NCBI GenBank assembly: GCA_038330095.1
Contig: JBBQNQ010000003.1
Coordinates: 1 to 64,000 of the forward strand
Length of the DNA stretch: 64,000 nucleotides
From: JBBPZA01 sp038330095
Lineage (GTDB): Bacteria > Actinomycetota > Thermoleophilia > Solirubrobacterales > Solirubrobacteraceae
Reading direction: 5' to 3'
Shown here: positions 1-7,904 of the stretch, one piece after another
How the letters are laid out: every line of letters begins with the position of its first letter
Numbering within the stretch: position 1 is the stretch's first letter
Notes under the pieces: generated by a model
What the model saw: the letters and a program-made list of their open reading frames with translations, nothing else
The model's database searches: none
What the model was told of the DNA's origin: nothing
Position numbers and translations under genes: made by a program

Positions 1-1415
1 GCTCGCCGGCGAGGTTGGTGGGGGCGAAGGAGTAGTGGCCGTGGAAGTTGATGTGGCGGCGCATGTACGGCGACAAGCGTGCGACGTCGGCGTCGAGCAC
101 GGGGTATCCGGTCGTGCGTAGCTGCCCGATCGCGTGGTCGAAATAGATGGTGTTCCAGAGGGTGATCGTGTTGAGGATCAGTCCGAGCGCGCCGAGCTGG
201 TCTTCCATCCCGTCGCGGTAGCCGTGGCACAGTTCGCGTTTGCGGCCGTGAAACATCGTGCGGGCGAGGTCGTGGCGGCCTTCTTGGAGGTTGCGCATGC
301 CCTGATCTCGCGGCGGTAGGGCTCGTCGTCGACGTAAGAGAGGACGTGCAGCGTCTTGAAGATCCGCCCGTAGTGAGCGAGCGCGTCACCCAGCTGTGTG
401 GGCGTGCCGCCGGGCGCGAGGACCCTGAGGATGTCGTAGGCCGGGACGGCGCCGGTGTGAATCGAAGCGACGACGCGCAAGATGTCCGGCCACTGCCGCT
501 CGATGCGTGCCAGGTCGATTTGCCGCGCGCCGCGGCGTTCAGCGGCCCGTTGTCCGCGCCGATGGCGTGCGCCACAGCTTCGCGTCGGGCAGGTCGGCGA
601 GCTGCGGGCGGTAGTCGAAGCCGAGCAGCGTGATCAGGGCGAAGACGATGTCGCTGTAGGAGCCGGTGTCGGTGATGATCACGTCGGGTCGCTGGCCGGC
701 GTCCTGGCTGTAGATGAGGTCGATCATGTGCAGCGAGTCCCTGGGGTGCCCGACAGCACGCGGCCGGCGAGGCCGACGGCCTGGTCGTTGAGCATGTTGA
801 GCCACGTCGCGCCGCGCCGGCGCCCGAAGTACTTCGGGTTCGGGCGCGCGTGGATGCTGCGCACGGGAACGACGAACCGCATCCCGTCGATGCCCGCCAC
901 CAGGCCGCCGCCCCACTGTCGGGCGAGCGCGATGTCGTCTTGCGCGGCGATCAGGACGCTGTTGGCGGCGGTGTAGTTCTCGGGGCGCAGGTAGTTCTGG
1001 TCGACGTGGCTGATGCGGCCGCGCGTCAGCGCCGGCACGCCTTCGGAGATCACCGGGACGTAGCCGACGTTCAGCGCGTGCGCGGTCAGCCCGGCGGCGA
1101 TCGTCACGTGCAGGTCGGCGAGTCGGCTGCGGCCGCCCGACACCCCAGCGAACGCCGCCACGAATCCGGGGTGCCAGGCCATGACCTCCAGGATCAGGTC
1201 CGGGAGATCGACCCGCGGGAGCATGCCCTCCAGGCGGCGGCGCAGATCGACGAGGCTCGGCGGGTCCGCGATCGCGTCGATCTTGTCGGCATGCAGCCGC
1301 CCCTCGGCGTCGACATGGACCTCCGACCCTGCAACGAGCCCGTCAGACAGCGCTCTCCAGGCGCCGTCGAGCTCGCGGGCGTGCTCGGCGAGCAGCTCGC
1401 TCGAGTCGTCGGGCA
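1..1415 (-). pseudogene. Tn3-family transposase remnant (frameshifted, truncated)
   Basis: The minus strand encodes the C-terminal half of a Tn3-family DDE transposase, the enzyme that cuts and joins Tn3-type transposon ends. Recognisable family stretches in order are YLRPENYTAANSVLIAAQDD, ARPNPKYFG, SLHMIDLIYSQDAGQRPDV, TDTGSYSD, then WNTIYFDHAIGQLR and NFHGHYSF near base 1. These lie in different reading frames. One base is missing near position 750 (GTP/RDSLH), further frame changes occur around 500-570, and another lies near 315. The N-terminal half is absent: similarity stops near 1400-1415, where an unrelated plus-strand gene remnant begins. It therefore cannot encode an active enzyme. 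The C-terminus runs off the window. No terminal inverted repeats or resolvase were seen, so this is an old relic. Confident in the family, approximate in the boundary. Confidence 0.85.
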
Positions 1416-1586
1416 CGCCTCGCCGAGTACCGCGACCAGATCCTGCAGTCCGCTGCGAAGGACGAACAGACACTCAAGGGCTACATCGCCGCGTTCGAAC
1501 AGGCGGGAGCCGACGAGGTGATCTGCTTCCCGGCGTCATCCGGCCCCGAGCAGGTCGAGCTGCTGGCCGACGCGGTCCTGCGCTAG
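1416..1586 (+). pseudogene. 3' remnant of a luciferase-like (LLM class) oxidoreductase gene
   Basis: A plus-strand frame ending in TAG at 1584-1586 encodes about 55 residues containing AAFEQAGADEVICFP and EQVELLADAVL. These resemble the extreme C-terminus of F420/FMN-dependent LLM-class oxidoreductases, in which the last TIM-barrel strand and helix carry such a GADE..FP pattern. No start codon or N-terminal barrel is present; upstream sequence is the oppositely oriented transposase remnant. I infer a gene whose 5' part was lost when the mobile element inserted or a deletion joined the two. Family assignment rests on a short stretch and is moderate. Confidence 0.5.
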
Positions 1587-1587
1587 C

Positions 1588-1602
1588 GCGCCGCCACGGC
1601 GC
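1588..1602. terminator. Short inverted repeat in a convergent gap
   Basis: Six-base arms (GCGCCG / CGGCGC) around a CCA loop fill the 16-base gap between the stop of the plus-strand remnant and the stop of the minus-strand NhaA fusion. There is no T tract, so it would be a GC-rich hairpin usable from either side. Function as a terminator is inferred from position only. Confidence 0.35.
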
Positions 1603-3507
1603 TCACCCGGCGGCGACGAGCCGGCTGCGCTCGCGCCTGCGGGCGCGCTGGACCGCCTCGGTGAGCGTGGCGACGTCGTAGGCGCCGTGGTGGCGCTGTC
1701 CGTTGACGAAGAAGGTCGGCGTGCCGGCTACGCCGCTGGCGTCGGCGGTGGCGACGTCGTCGGCGATCCGGGGGGCGTGGCGGCGGCTGTGAAGCTCCTT
1801 CCAGAAGCGCTCGACGTCGAGACCGAGCTCCTGCGCGTGGCGCCGAAGGTCGTCGATGTCCAGCTCGTCCTGGTGGGTGAGCAGGCGGTCGTACATCTCC
1901 CAGAACGCTCCCTGGGAGGCCGCGGCCTCCGCGGCCTCGGCGGCCATCTGGGCGTGCGGGTGCACGTCGTTGAGCGGCAGGTGGCGCCAGGCGTAGCGCA
2001 GCTCGTCGCCGAAGGAGGCGAGCAGGTCGCGGACGATCGACTCGGCCTGGCCGCAGTAGGGGCACTCGAAGTCCCCGTACTCCAGCAGCGTGACCGTGGC
2101 CGTGTCGCTTCCGCGGACGTGGTCGCGCCGCGGGTCTACCTCGTCGGCCAGGTCGAGCAGCTCGTCGGCGGTGCGGGCGATTTGGCGCGCGCGCACCGGT
2201 GCGGGGAGCAGCCGGGCGGCGCGGAACACCGCCCAGGCCAGCAGCGGCGCGACGACCGCAGAGCCCAGGACGCCCACCTTCGCCTCGGCCAGCGTCTGCC
2301 CGTCGAAGGCGATCGTCGCGATCAGCAGGGCGACCGTGAAGCCCATGCCCGCCACCGCGCCACCCGCGGCCAGGCCCAGCCAGCTGATCGGCAGGCGCTG
2401 GCCGCCGAGCCGTCGCCGCATGGCCAGCCACGACGCGCCCAGGATGCCCACCGGCTTGCCGACGACGTAGCCGACGAGGATCCCGAGCGTGATCGCCGAG
2501 GAGGCAGCGTCACGCAACAGGTCGCCGGTGACGTGGATGCCCGCGTTGGCGAGCGCGAACAGCGGGACGATCACGTAGCTGGTCCACGGGTGCAGGCGGT
2601 ACTGCAGGCGGTCGTTGGCCGAGATCGCCGAGGCGACGCCGAGCTGGGCCGAGCGTGCGAGCTCGGGCGTCGGCTGCTCGCGGAAGGACCGGGTCAGCTC
2701 GGCCACGCGCTCGAGGTCACCGCGCGCCGGCGAGTAGGCGGTCGTGACGAGCCCGACCGCCAGCCCGGAGACGATCGGATCGATGCCCGACTTCAGCAAC
2801 GCCACCCACAGCGCGCCGCCGAGCACCACCGCCGCCTGGCGACGCCAGGGGAACGGGGTGTAGCGCAGCGCGACCACGGCCCCGAACAGCCCCACTGCCA
2901 CCACGAGCGCCACCATCGAGAGATGGTTCGTGTAGGCGATGGCGATGACGATCAGCGCCGCGAGGTCGTCGACCACGGCGACGCTGAGCAGGAAGACGCG
3001 CAGGCGGGTGAGCCCCCGCGGCCCGACGATCGCCAGGACGCCGAGGGCGAAGGCGGTGTCGGTCGACATCGCGGCTCCCCAGCCGTGCGCCCCCTCGCCG
3101 CCCGCGTTGAAGGCGAGGTAGATCGCGACCGGGACCGCCATCCCGCCGAGCGCGGCCACCGTCGGGATGGCCAGCCGGCGCCGCTCGCGCAGCTCGCCCA
3201 GGTCCAGCTCGCGCTTGGCCTCGAGGCCCACGACCAGGAAGAAGAAGGTCATGAGGCCCTGGTTGACCCAGTGGCGAAGGTCGAGCGAGATCTCGTGGTC
3301 GCCGAGCCGGATGGCGAGCTGCGTGGTCCAGACGGACTCGTAGGAGTCCGGCCACGGCGAGTTGGCCCAGACCAGCGCCGCGACCGTCGCGCCGAGCAGG
3401 GCGACCGCGCTGCCGCTCTCGCGGCTCAGGAAGTCGCGGACGGGCGTCGCCAGGTTGCGCGCCCATGCGGTACGTCCCGCAACCGGTGGGGCTGCTGTCT
3501 CGGCCAC
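1603..3507 (-). CDS. nhaA: NhaA-type Na+/H+ antiporter fused to a DsbA-like thioredoxin domain
   Basis: A 634-residue inner-membrane protein. Residues ~20-420 form an NhaA antiporter with about a dozen hydrophobic segments. The family's ion-binding aspartates are visible as D180-D181 in VAVVDDLAALI, and the STDTAF motif carries D150. Residues ~450-630 form a soluble DsbA/thioredoxin-like domain with C482-P-Y-C485 (GDFECPYCGQAES) and a downstream cis-proline motif GTPTFFVNG. NhaA exchanges Na+ for protons; the second domain suggests a dithiol redox activity. Such fusions are known in actinobacteria, but their purpose is unclear. The start is GTG at 3507: a CATAAT box at 3514-3519 lies 6 bases upstream and there is no Shine-Dalgarno, which suggests a leaderless message. 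It is divergent from rnz, 53 bases apart. Confidence 0.9.
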   Translation of the reverse strand: MAETAAPPVAGRTAWARNLATPVRDFLSRESGSAVALLGATVAALVWANSPWPDSYESVWTTQLAIRLGDHEISLDLRHWVNQGLMTFFFLVVGLEAKRELDLGELRERRRLAIPTVAALGGMAVPVAIYLAFNAGGEGAHGWGAAMSTDTAFALGVLAIVGPRGLTRLRVFLLSVAVVDDLAALIVIAIAYTNHLSMVALVVAVGLFGAVVALRYTPFPWRRQAAVVLGGALWVALLKSGIDPIVSGLAVGLVTTAYSPARGDLERVAELTRSFREQPTPELARSAQLGVASAISANDRLQYRLHPWTSYVIVPLFALANAGIHVTGDLLRDAASSAITLGILVGYVVGKPVGILGASWLAMRRRLGGQRLPISWLGLAAGGAVAGMGFTVALLIATIAFDGQTLAEAKVGVLGSAVVAPLLAWAVFRAARLLPAPVRARQIARTADELLDLADEVDPRRDHVRGSDTATVTLLEYGDFECPYCGQAESIVRDLLASFGDELRYAWRHLPLNDVHPHAQMAAEAAEAAASQGAFWEMYDRLLTHQDELDIDDLRRHAQELGLDVERFWKELHSRRHAPRIADDVATADASGVAGTPTFFVNGQRHHGAYDVATLTEAVQRARRRERSRLVAAG

Positions 3508-3560
3508 CCGCCGATTATGCGTGCACCTGGCGCGACGAGCGTCCGGCTAGCGTCTGCGCC
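3508..3560. promoter_or_regulatory. Divergent leaderless promoter region nhaA / rnz
   Basis: On the minus strand CATAAT (3514-3519) ends 6 bases before the nhaA GTG. On the plus strand TAGCGT (3548-3553) ends 7 bases before the rnz GTG at 3561. Neither gene has a Shine-Dalgarno, so both boxes sit where transcription would begin at or next to the start codon. No clear -35 elements were found. Inference from spacing. Confidence 0.45.
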
Positions 3561-4532
3561 GTGGATCTGTCGGTCTTCTTCGCTGGAACCGCGGGTGCGG
3601 TGCCGACCGCGCGCCGCGGCCTGCCCGCGCTGCTCGTCCGCCGCGGCGGTGATCGCATCCTGCTCGACTGCGGCGAGGGAACCCAGCGCCAGCTGCTGCG
3701 CACGGTCGGGTTGAGTGACCTCACCGACGTCTTCCTGACCCACTTCCACCTCGACCACTGGCTCGGCCTGCCGGGGATGCTCAAGAGCTTTGACCTGCGC
3801 GACCGCGACCGGCCGCTGACCATCCACGGGCCGCAGGGCCTCGAGCGGCTCATGGGGTCGCTGCGCCCGCTGTACGGGCGGACGGGCTACGAGCTGCGCT
3901 TCGTCGAGCTTCGCCCCGGCGAGCTCGTGCGGCGCGACGGCTACGCGATCGCCGCCTTCGCCGCGCGCCACGGGCGCGCGGCGCTGGGCTACGCGCTGGT
4001 CGAGGAGGAACGGCCGGGGCGCTTCGACGCCGAGCGCGCCCGCGCCCTCGGCGTGGTCGAGGGCCCGGACTTCGGGCGCCTGCAGCGCGGCGAGACGGTG
4101 GACGGCGTGGCGCCCGAGCAGGTGCTCGGCCCGGCGCGCCCCGGGCGCAAGATCGTGATCTCGGGTGACACGGCGCCCAGCGAGGCCGTCGCGGTAGCTG
4201 CCCACGACGCCGATCTGCTCGTCCACGAGGCGACCTTCACCGAGGAGGAGGCCGAGCGCGCGGCCCAGACCGACCACAGCACGGCTCGAGCCGCCGCCGT
4301 GCTCGCCGCCGGCGCCGGGGTGCGCGTGCTCGCGCTCACCCACCTCTCTCCGCGCCACCTGCCGCGCGAGATCCGCGACGAGGCGCGCGCCGTCTTCCCC
4401 ACGACCGTGGTGCCGCGCGACTTCGACACCATCGAGGTTCCCTTCCCCGAGCGCGGCGAGCCGGGGCTCGTGCCCTGGGACGAGCTGCGGGCCCGGCTGG
4501 AGAAAGCGCACCCCGCGCCCGCGGAGCAGTGA
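3561..4532 (+). CDS. rnz: Ribonuclease Z-like metallo-beta-lactamase
   Basis: A 323-residue metallo-beta-lactamase-fold protein matching RNase Z (ElaC), the endonuclease that trims the 3' trailer of tRNA precursors. The zinc-binding signature is H61-F-H63-L-D65-H66 in FLTHFHLDHWLGLPG; further ligands are H143-like (AARHGR), D in ISGDTAPSE, and the C-terminal H in LTHLSPRH. The N-terminal start FFAGTAGAVPTARRGLP and LLDCGEGTQRQL are typical. The length is normal for a bacterial short-form RNase Z. The start is GTG at 3561, preceded by TAGCGT at 3548-3553 and no Shine-Dalgarno. Its stop overlaps the GTG of the next gene (GTGA), so the two are probably co-translated. Confidence 0.9.
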   Translation: MDLSVFFAGTAGAVPTARRGLPALLVRRGGDRILLDCGEGTQRQLLRTVGLSDLTDVFLTHFHLDHWLGLPGMLKSFDLRDRDRPLTIHGPQGLERLMGSLRPLYGRTGYELRFVELRPGELVRRDGYAIAAFAARHGRAALGYALVEEERPGRFDAERARALGVVEGPDFGRLQRGETVDGVAPEQVLGPARPGRKIVISGDTAPSEAVAVAAHDADLLVHEATFTEEEAERAAQTDHSTARAAAVLAAGAGVRVLALTHLSPRHLPREIRDEARAVFPTTVVPRDFDTIEVPFPERGEPGLVPWDELRARLEKAHPAPAEQ

Positions 4533-4948
4533 GCGCTCCTCCTTCCCCGCCCCCCGAGACGGCCGAGCACTGGCGCCAGGCCCACCGCTGGCTGGTGCGG
4601 GGCGCGCTGGTGGCGGCCGGCTTTCTCGCCGGGGCGCTGGTGGCCCTGCTGGTGATCCTCGTCGATCCGACCTCCCAGGACGCGCCCACGGGCCCGGCCA
4701 CCGTGACCCGCACGGTCACGCGCTCGGAGAAGGTGGTCGTCACCCCGAGCGTCCCCGACGTCGTCGGCCGCTCCCCCGACGATGCGCGCTCTGCGCTGCA
4801 GAAGACTGGCTACTCGGCCGACGTGAACGAGGACAGCTTCCTGTGCGTGCTCGACAGCTCGGTGTGCCGCGTCAGGGCGCAGGACCCGCCGGCGGGCTCG
4901 ACGCTCGCGCCGGGGGAGACCGTCACGCTCACGATCGACCGTCCTTAG
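4529..4948 (+). CDS. Membrane-anchored single-PASTA-domain protein
   Basis: A 139-residue protein with a short cytoplasmic N-terminus, one transmembrane helix (~residues 25-47, GALVAAGFLAGALVALLVIL) and an external part. The external part is a single PASTA domain (~72-139, starting VPDVVGRSPDDARSALQ and ending PGETVTLTI). PASTA domains bind peptidoglycan fragments and usually occur in Ser/Thr kinases and penicillin-binding proteins; here no kinase or transpeptidase is attached. Two cysteines (FLCVLDSSVCRV) could form an external disulfide. It starts at GTG 4529 overlapping the rnz stop. The specific role is unknown. Confidence 0.8.
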   Translation: MSAPPSPPPETAEHWRQAHRWLVRGALVAAGFLAGALVALLVILVDPTSQDAPTGPATVTRTVTRSEKVVVTPSVPDVVGRSPDDARSALQKTGYSADVNEDSFLCVLDSSVCRVRAQDPPAGSTLAPGETVTLTIDRP

Positions 4949-4975
4949 CGCGGGCCTAGCGTCAGGGGTCCTTGC

Positions 4976-4981
4976 TACCGT
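4976..4981 (+). promoter_or_regulatory. Candidate -10 box of the pyr operon
   Basis: TACCGT fits the actinobacterial TAnnnT -10 pattern and would place the transcription start near 4988, giving a 45-base leader that begins just before the PyrR hairpin. The same hexamer precedes rpsO and recA. A tandem pair CCTTAGCGC (4943-4951) and GCCTAGCGT (4954-4962), 11 bases apart, lies upstream and resembles the repeats before the response regulator and degP genes, but its spacing to the -10 box differs. Confidence 0.4.
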
Positions 4982-4993
4982 CCGGACCGTCGG

Positions 4994-5028
4994 TTCCTTT
5001 AACCCGGTCCCGCGAGGCCAGGAAGGAG
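4994..5028 (+). promoter_or_regulatory. PyrR-binding RNA element sequestering the pyrR ribosome-binding site
   Basis: The leader contains GGTCCCGCGAGGCC at 5006-5019. This matches the PyrR binding-loop consensus ARUCCNGNGAGGYU at the invariant UCC, G and GAGG positions, with the closing A-U pair replaced by G-C. Flanking TCCTT (4995-4999) can pair with AAGGA (5023-5027), which is part of the Shine-Dalgarno AGGAAGGAG (5020-5028) just before the TTG start. PyrR-UMP binding would stabilise the hairpin and hide the ribosome site. This is translational repression as established for Mycobacterium smegmatis pyr, rather than the Bacillus terminator switch; no T tract follows. Strong by sequence and position. 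Confidence 0.8.
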
Positions 5029-5032
5029 CGCG

Positions 5033-5581
5033 TTGCAGCATCCCAAGGTCGTCCTCGACCGCGACGACATGCGCCGCACCCTGGTGCGCATCGCGCACGA
5101 GGTCATCGAGAAGAACGCCGATCGCGAGATCGCTCTCGTGGGCATCCACCGGCGCGGTGCGGTGCTCGCCGCCCGGCTTCAGGGCCTCGTCGAAGAGCTG
5201 GTCGACGCCGAGGTTCCCCTCGGCGACATCGACATCGCCTTCTACCGCGACGACCTGACGACCCGCGGCGCCTCCCCGGTCGTGCACGCCTCCCACCTCG
5301 ACTTCGCCCTCGGCGACCGCACGCTGGTGATCGTCGACGACGTGCTCTTCACCGGACGCACCGCGCGGGCGGCGATAGAGGCGCTGTTCGACTACGGCCG
5401 GCCCGCCCGCGTCCAGCTGGCCGTGCTCGCCGACCGCGGTCACCGCGAGCTGCCCATCCGCCCCGACTACGTCGGCAAGAACCTTCCGACCGCGCGCAGC
5501 GAGCGCGTGAACGTGCGGGTGGAGGAGCTCGACGGCCTCGACGAGGTGACGATCTCGGTTCCCAAGGAGGCGCTGGTATGA
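5033..5581 (+). CDS. pyrR: Bifunctional pyr operon regulator / uracil phosphoribosyltransferase PyrR
   Basis: A 182-residue PyrR. It binds UMP or PRPP and the pyr leader RNA, and has weak uracil phosphoribosyltransferase activity (uracil + PRPP to UMP + PPi). The PRPP-binding motif is VIVDDVLFTGRTARAA at about residues 98-113; IALVGIHRRGAVLA and the C-terminal DEVTIS are typical of the family, and the length is normal. It starts at TTG 5033 behind a strong AGGAAGGAG; a weak start codon is common for this autoregulated gene. First gene of the pyrimidine operon, overlapping pyrB by ATGA. Its own leader carries the PyrR site, so it should repress the whole operon when UMP is plentiful. Confidence 0.93.
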   Translation: MQHPKVVLDRDDMRRTLVRIAHEVIEKNADREIALVGIHRRGAVLAARLQGLVEELVDAEVPLGDIDIAFYRDDLTTRGASPVVHASHLDFALGDRTLVIVDDVLFTGRTARAAIEALFDYGRPARVQLAVLADRGHRELPIRPDYVGKNLPTARSERVNVRVEELDGLDEVTISVPKEALV

Positions 5582-6537
5582 AGCATCTGCTCTCCATCGA
5601 GGAGCTCGAGCGGGGCGACATGGAGCGCATCCTGGACCGTGCGGCGTCGTTCGCCGAGGTCTCCGGGCGCGAGATCAAGAAGGTGCCCGCGCTGCGCGGG
5701 AGGACTGTCGTGAACCTCTTCTACGAGGCCTCGACGCGCACGAGCTCGTCCTTCGACCTCGCCGCCAAGCGGCTGTCGGCCGACGTGGTCAACATCCGCT
5801 CGGTCGGCTCCTCGGTCGACAAGGGCGAGTCGCTGAAGGACACCGTCCAGACGATGTCGGCCTACGACCCCGCGGCGATCGTCATCCGCTCGCCCCACGT
5901 GGGCGCCGCGCACCTCGTCGCGGGCTGGACGCCGGCCTCGGTCATCAACGCCGGCGACGGCAAGCACGAGCACCCGACCCAGGCACTGCTGGACGTCTAC
6001 ACACTGCGCCGACGGCTCGGCGGGCTGGACGGGGCGCGGATCTGGATCGTCGGCGACGTCCTGCACTCGCGGGTCGCGCGCTCCAACGTGATCGCCTTCG
6101 GGCGCATGGGCGCGAAGGTGACGGTCGCCGGCCCTCCGACGCTGCTGCCCCGCGGCTTCCAGGCTCTGGGCTGCGAGGTTGCGACGACGCTCGACCGCCT
6201 GGGCGAGGCCGACGTGGTCTACGCCCTGCGCATGCAGCACGAGCGCATGACCGAGGCCTACGTCCCCTCGCTGCGCGAGTACGTCGCGCGCTACCAGATC
6301 GACGGGCGCCGGCTGGCGCCGCGCCAGCTGCTCATGCATCCCGGCCCGGTCAATCGCGGGGTGGAGCTCGCGCCCGAGGTCATCGACTCACCGCAGGCGC
6401 TGATCGGCGAGCAGGTGGGTGCGGGCGTGGTGGTGCGCATGGCGGTCCTCTTCGAGCTGCTCGCCGGTGGCGGCGGGGCGGCGGGCGGCCTGCGGGTCGA
6501 GCGGTCGGACGAGCGGACCGAGCGCCAGCCCGCGTGA
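5578..6537 (+). CDS. pyrB: Aspartate carbamoyltransferase catalytic subunit
   Basis: A 319-residue ATCase. It condenses carbamoyl phosphate and aspartate to N-carbamoyl-aspartate in the cytoplasm. Carbamoyl-phosphate motif YEASTRTSSSFDLAAKRL lies at ~residues 45-62; the HPTQALLDVYTL motif and the aspartate-binding region VYALRMQHERM plus HPGPVNRGVE are intact. No regulatory pyrI is present, as expected in actinobacteria, where ATCase works as a catalytic trimer, often associated with dihydroorotase. Its ATG overlaps the pyrR stop and its own stop overlaps the pyrC start (TGATG), indicating tight translational coupling. Confidence 0.95.
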   Translation: MKHLLSIEELERGDMERILDRAASFAEVSGREIKKVPALRGRTVVNLFYEASTRTSSSFDLAAKRLSADVVNIRSVGSSVDKGESLKDTVQTMSAYDPAAIVIRSPHVGAAHLVAGWTPASVINAGDGKHEHPTQALLDVYTLRRRLGGLDGARIWIVGDVLHSRVARSNVIAFGRMGAKVTVAGPPTLLPRGFQALGCEVATTLDRLGEADVVYALRMQHERMTEAYVPSLREYVARYQIDGRRLAPRQLLMHPGPVNRGVELAPEVIDSPQALIGEQVGAGVVVRMAVLFELLAGGGGAAGGLRVERSDERTERQPA

Positions 6538-7904
6538 TGCGCCCGGTCGACAGCGCACCGGCCGCCGGCCGCCCGGACCTGCTCTCCCGCGCGACGCCCT
6601 CGGCCGACCTGCTCGTCCGGCGCGCGTGGGTGGTGGATCCGCGCGAGGGCCTGGACGGCCCGGCGGACGTACTCGTCCGCGACGGCGAGATCGCCGAGCT
6701 CGGCGAGCCGGGCGCTCTGGCCGCGCCCGCGGGCGCCGAGGTGCTCGAAGGCGAGGCGCGCCACCTGCTCCCCGGTCTCGTCGATCCCCATGTGCACCTG
6801 CGCGTCCCCGGTGACGAGCACGAGGAGGACCTGGATTCAGGCACCCGCGCGGCAGCTGCCGGAGGCTTCGTCGCGGTACTCGCGATGCCCAACACCAGGC
6901 CGCCTGTCGACGCCGCGCCGGGGCTGCAGGCCCTGCGCGAGTCGGCGGCTCGCGAGGCGCGCGTGCCCGTCGGCTTCCTGGCCGCGATCACCCGCGGCCA
7001 GCAGGGGCGCGAGCTGACCGAGATGGCGGAGCTGCGCGACCTGGGCGCGGTCGGCTTCACCGACGACGGCGTGCCGGTGGCCGGCGCCGGCGTCCTGCGC
7101 CGCGCGCTGCAGTACCAGCGGCTGTGCGGCGCGGTGCTCGCCCTGCACGAGGAGGACCCGGGGCTCTCGGGCGACGGGGTGATGCACGAGGGCGAGGTCT
7201 CGGCGCTGCTCGGGCTGGCCGGGATCCCCTCGGTGTCTGAGTCGACGATGGTCGCCCGTGACGCCTCCCTCGCCCTCTACGAGGACGCGCGCGTGCACTT
7301 CCAGCACCTGTCCGCGCGCGAGTCGGTGCACGCGCTGGGCGCAGCGAAGGCCGCGGGCGCCCGCGTCAGCGGCGAGGTCTCCCCACACCACCTCACGCTC
7401 ACCCACGAGGCCGTGCGCAGGCTCGACACGCGCGTGAAGATGAACCCGCCGCTGCGCGCTGACGAGGATCGCCGCGTGCTGGTCGACGCCCTGCGTGACG
7501 GCACGATCGACTGCGTCGCCACCGACCACGCGCCGCATGCGCGCGAGGAGAAGGAGGCGCCCTTCGAGGAGGCGCCGATGGGAACCACCGGGCTGGAGAC
7601 AGCCTTCGCCGCCCTGCACTCAGAGCTGGTGCGGCCGGGGCTGCTGACCCTGGGCACGCTGGTCGAGCGGATGACCGCCGGGGCCGCGCTCTTCGACCTG
7701 CCGGTGCCGCGGGTCGCGGTCGGGCAGGCCGCCAACTTCCTGCTGGCCGACCTCGACGCGGACTGGACCGTGGGGGAGAGCGGCTATGAGAGCCGCTCGG
7801 AGAACTGCTGCTTCGCGGGGCGGACGTTCAGCGGCCGCATCCTGCTGACCGTCGCGGCGGGGGCCGTCGCCTACCGGGCGCGCTCGCTGGCGCTGGTGGC
7901 ATGA
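6537..7904 (+). CDS. pyrC: Dihydroorotase
   Basis: A 455-residue class I dihydroorotase, the zinc amidohydrolase that cyclises carbamoyl-aspartate to dihydroorotate. Metal site DPHVHLR, downstream substrate motif AMPNTRPPVD, later metal histidines in FQHLSARESV and SGEVSPHHLTLT, and the catalytic aspartate in VATDHAPH are all visible. The usual glutamate in HLREPG is valine here (HLRVPG); it is not a known ligand. Start taken at ATG 6537 (an in-frame GTG sits one codon earlier). The N-terminus carries ~20 residues of poorly conserved extension before LLVRRAWVVDP. Third gene of the operon. Confidence 0.94.
   Translation: MRPVDSAPAAGRPDLLSRATPSADLLVRRAWVVDPREGLDGPADVLVRDGEIAELGEPGALAAPAGAEVLEGEARHLLPGLVDPHVHLRVPGDEHEEDLDSGTRAAAAGGFVAVLAMPNTRPPVDAAPGLQALRESAAREARVPVGFLAAITRGQQGRELTEMAELRDLGAVGFTDDGVPVAGAGVLRRALQYQRLCGAVLALHEEDPGLSGDGVMHEGEVSALLGLAGIPSVSESTMVARDASLALYEDARVHFQHLSARESVHALGAAKAAGARVSGEVSPHHLTLTHEAVRRLDTRVKMNPPLRADEDRRVLVDALRDGTIDCVATDHAPHAREEKEAPFEEAPMGTTGLETAFAALHSELVRPGLLTLGTLVERMTAGAALFDLPVPRVAVGQAANFLLADLDADWTVGESGYESRSENCCFAGRTFSGRILLTVAAGAVAYRARSLALVA

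Noticed and set aside
4943..4962. Response-regulator-like tandem repeat before the pyr operon
   Set aside because: CCTTAGCGC and GCCTAGCGT are 11 bases apart, but they overlap the PASTA gene stop and lie 13, not 6-7, bases from the -10 box; too weak to list as a third target.
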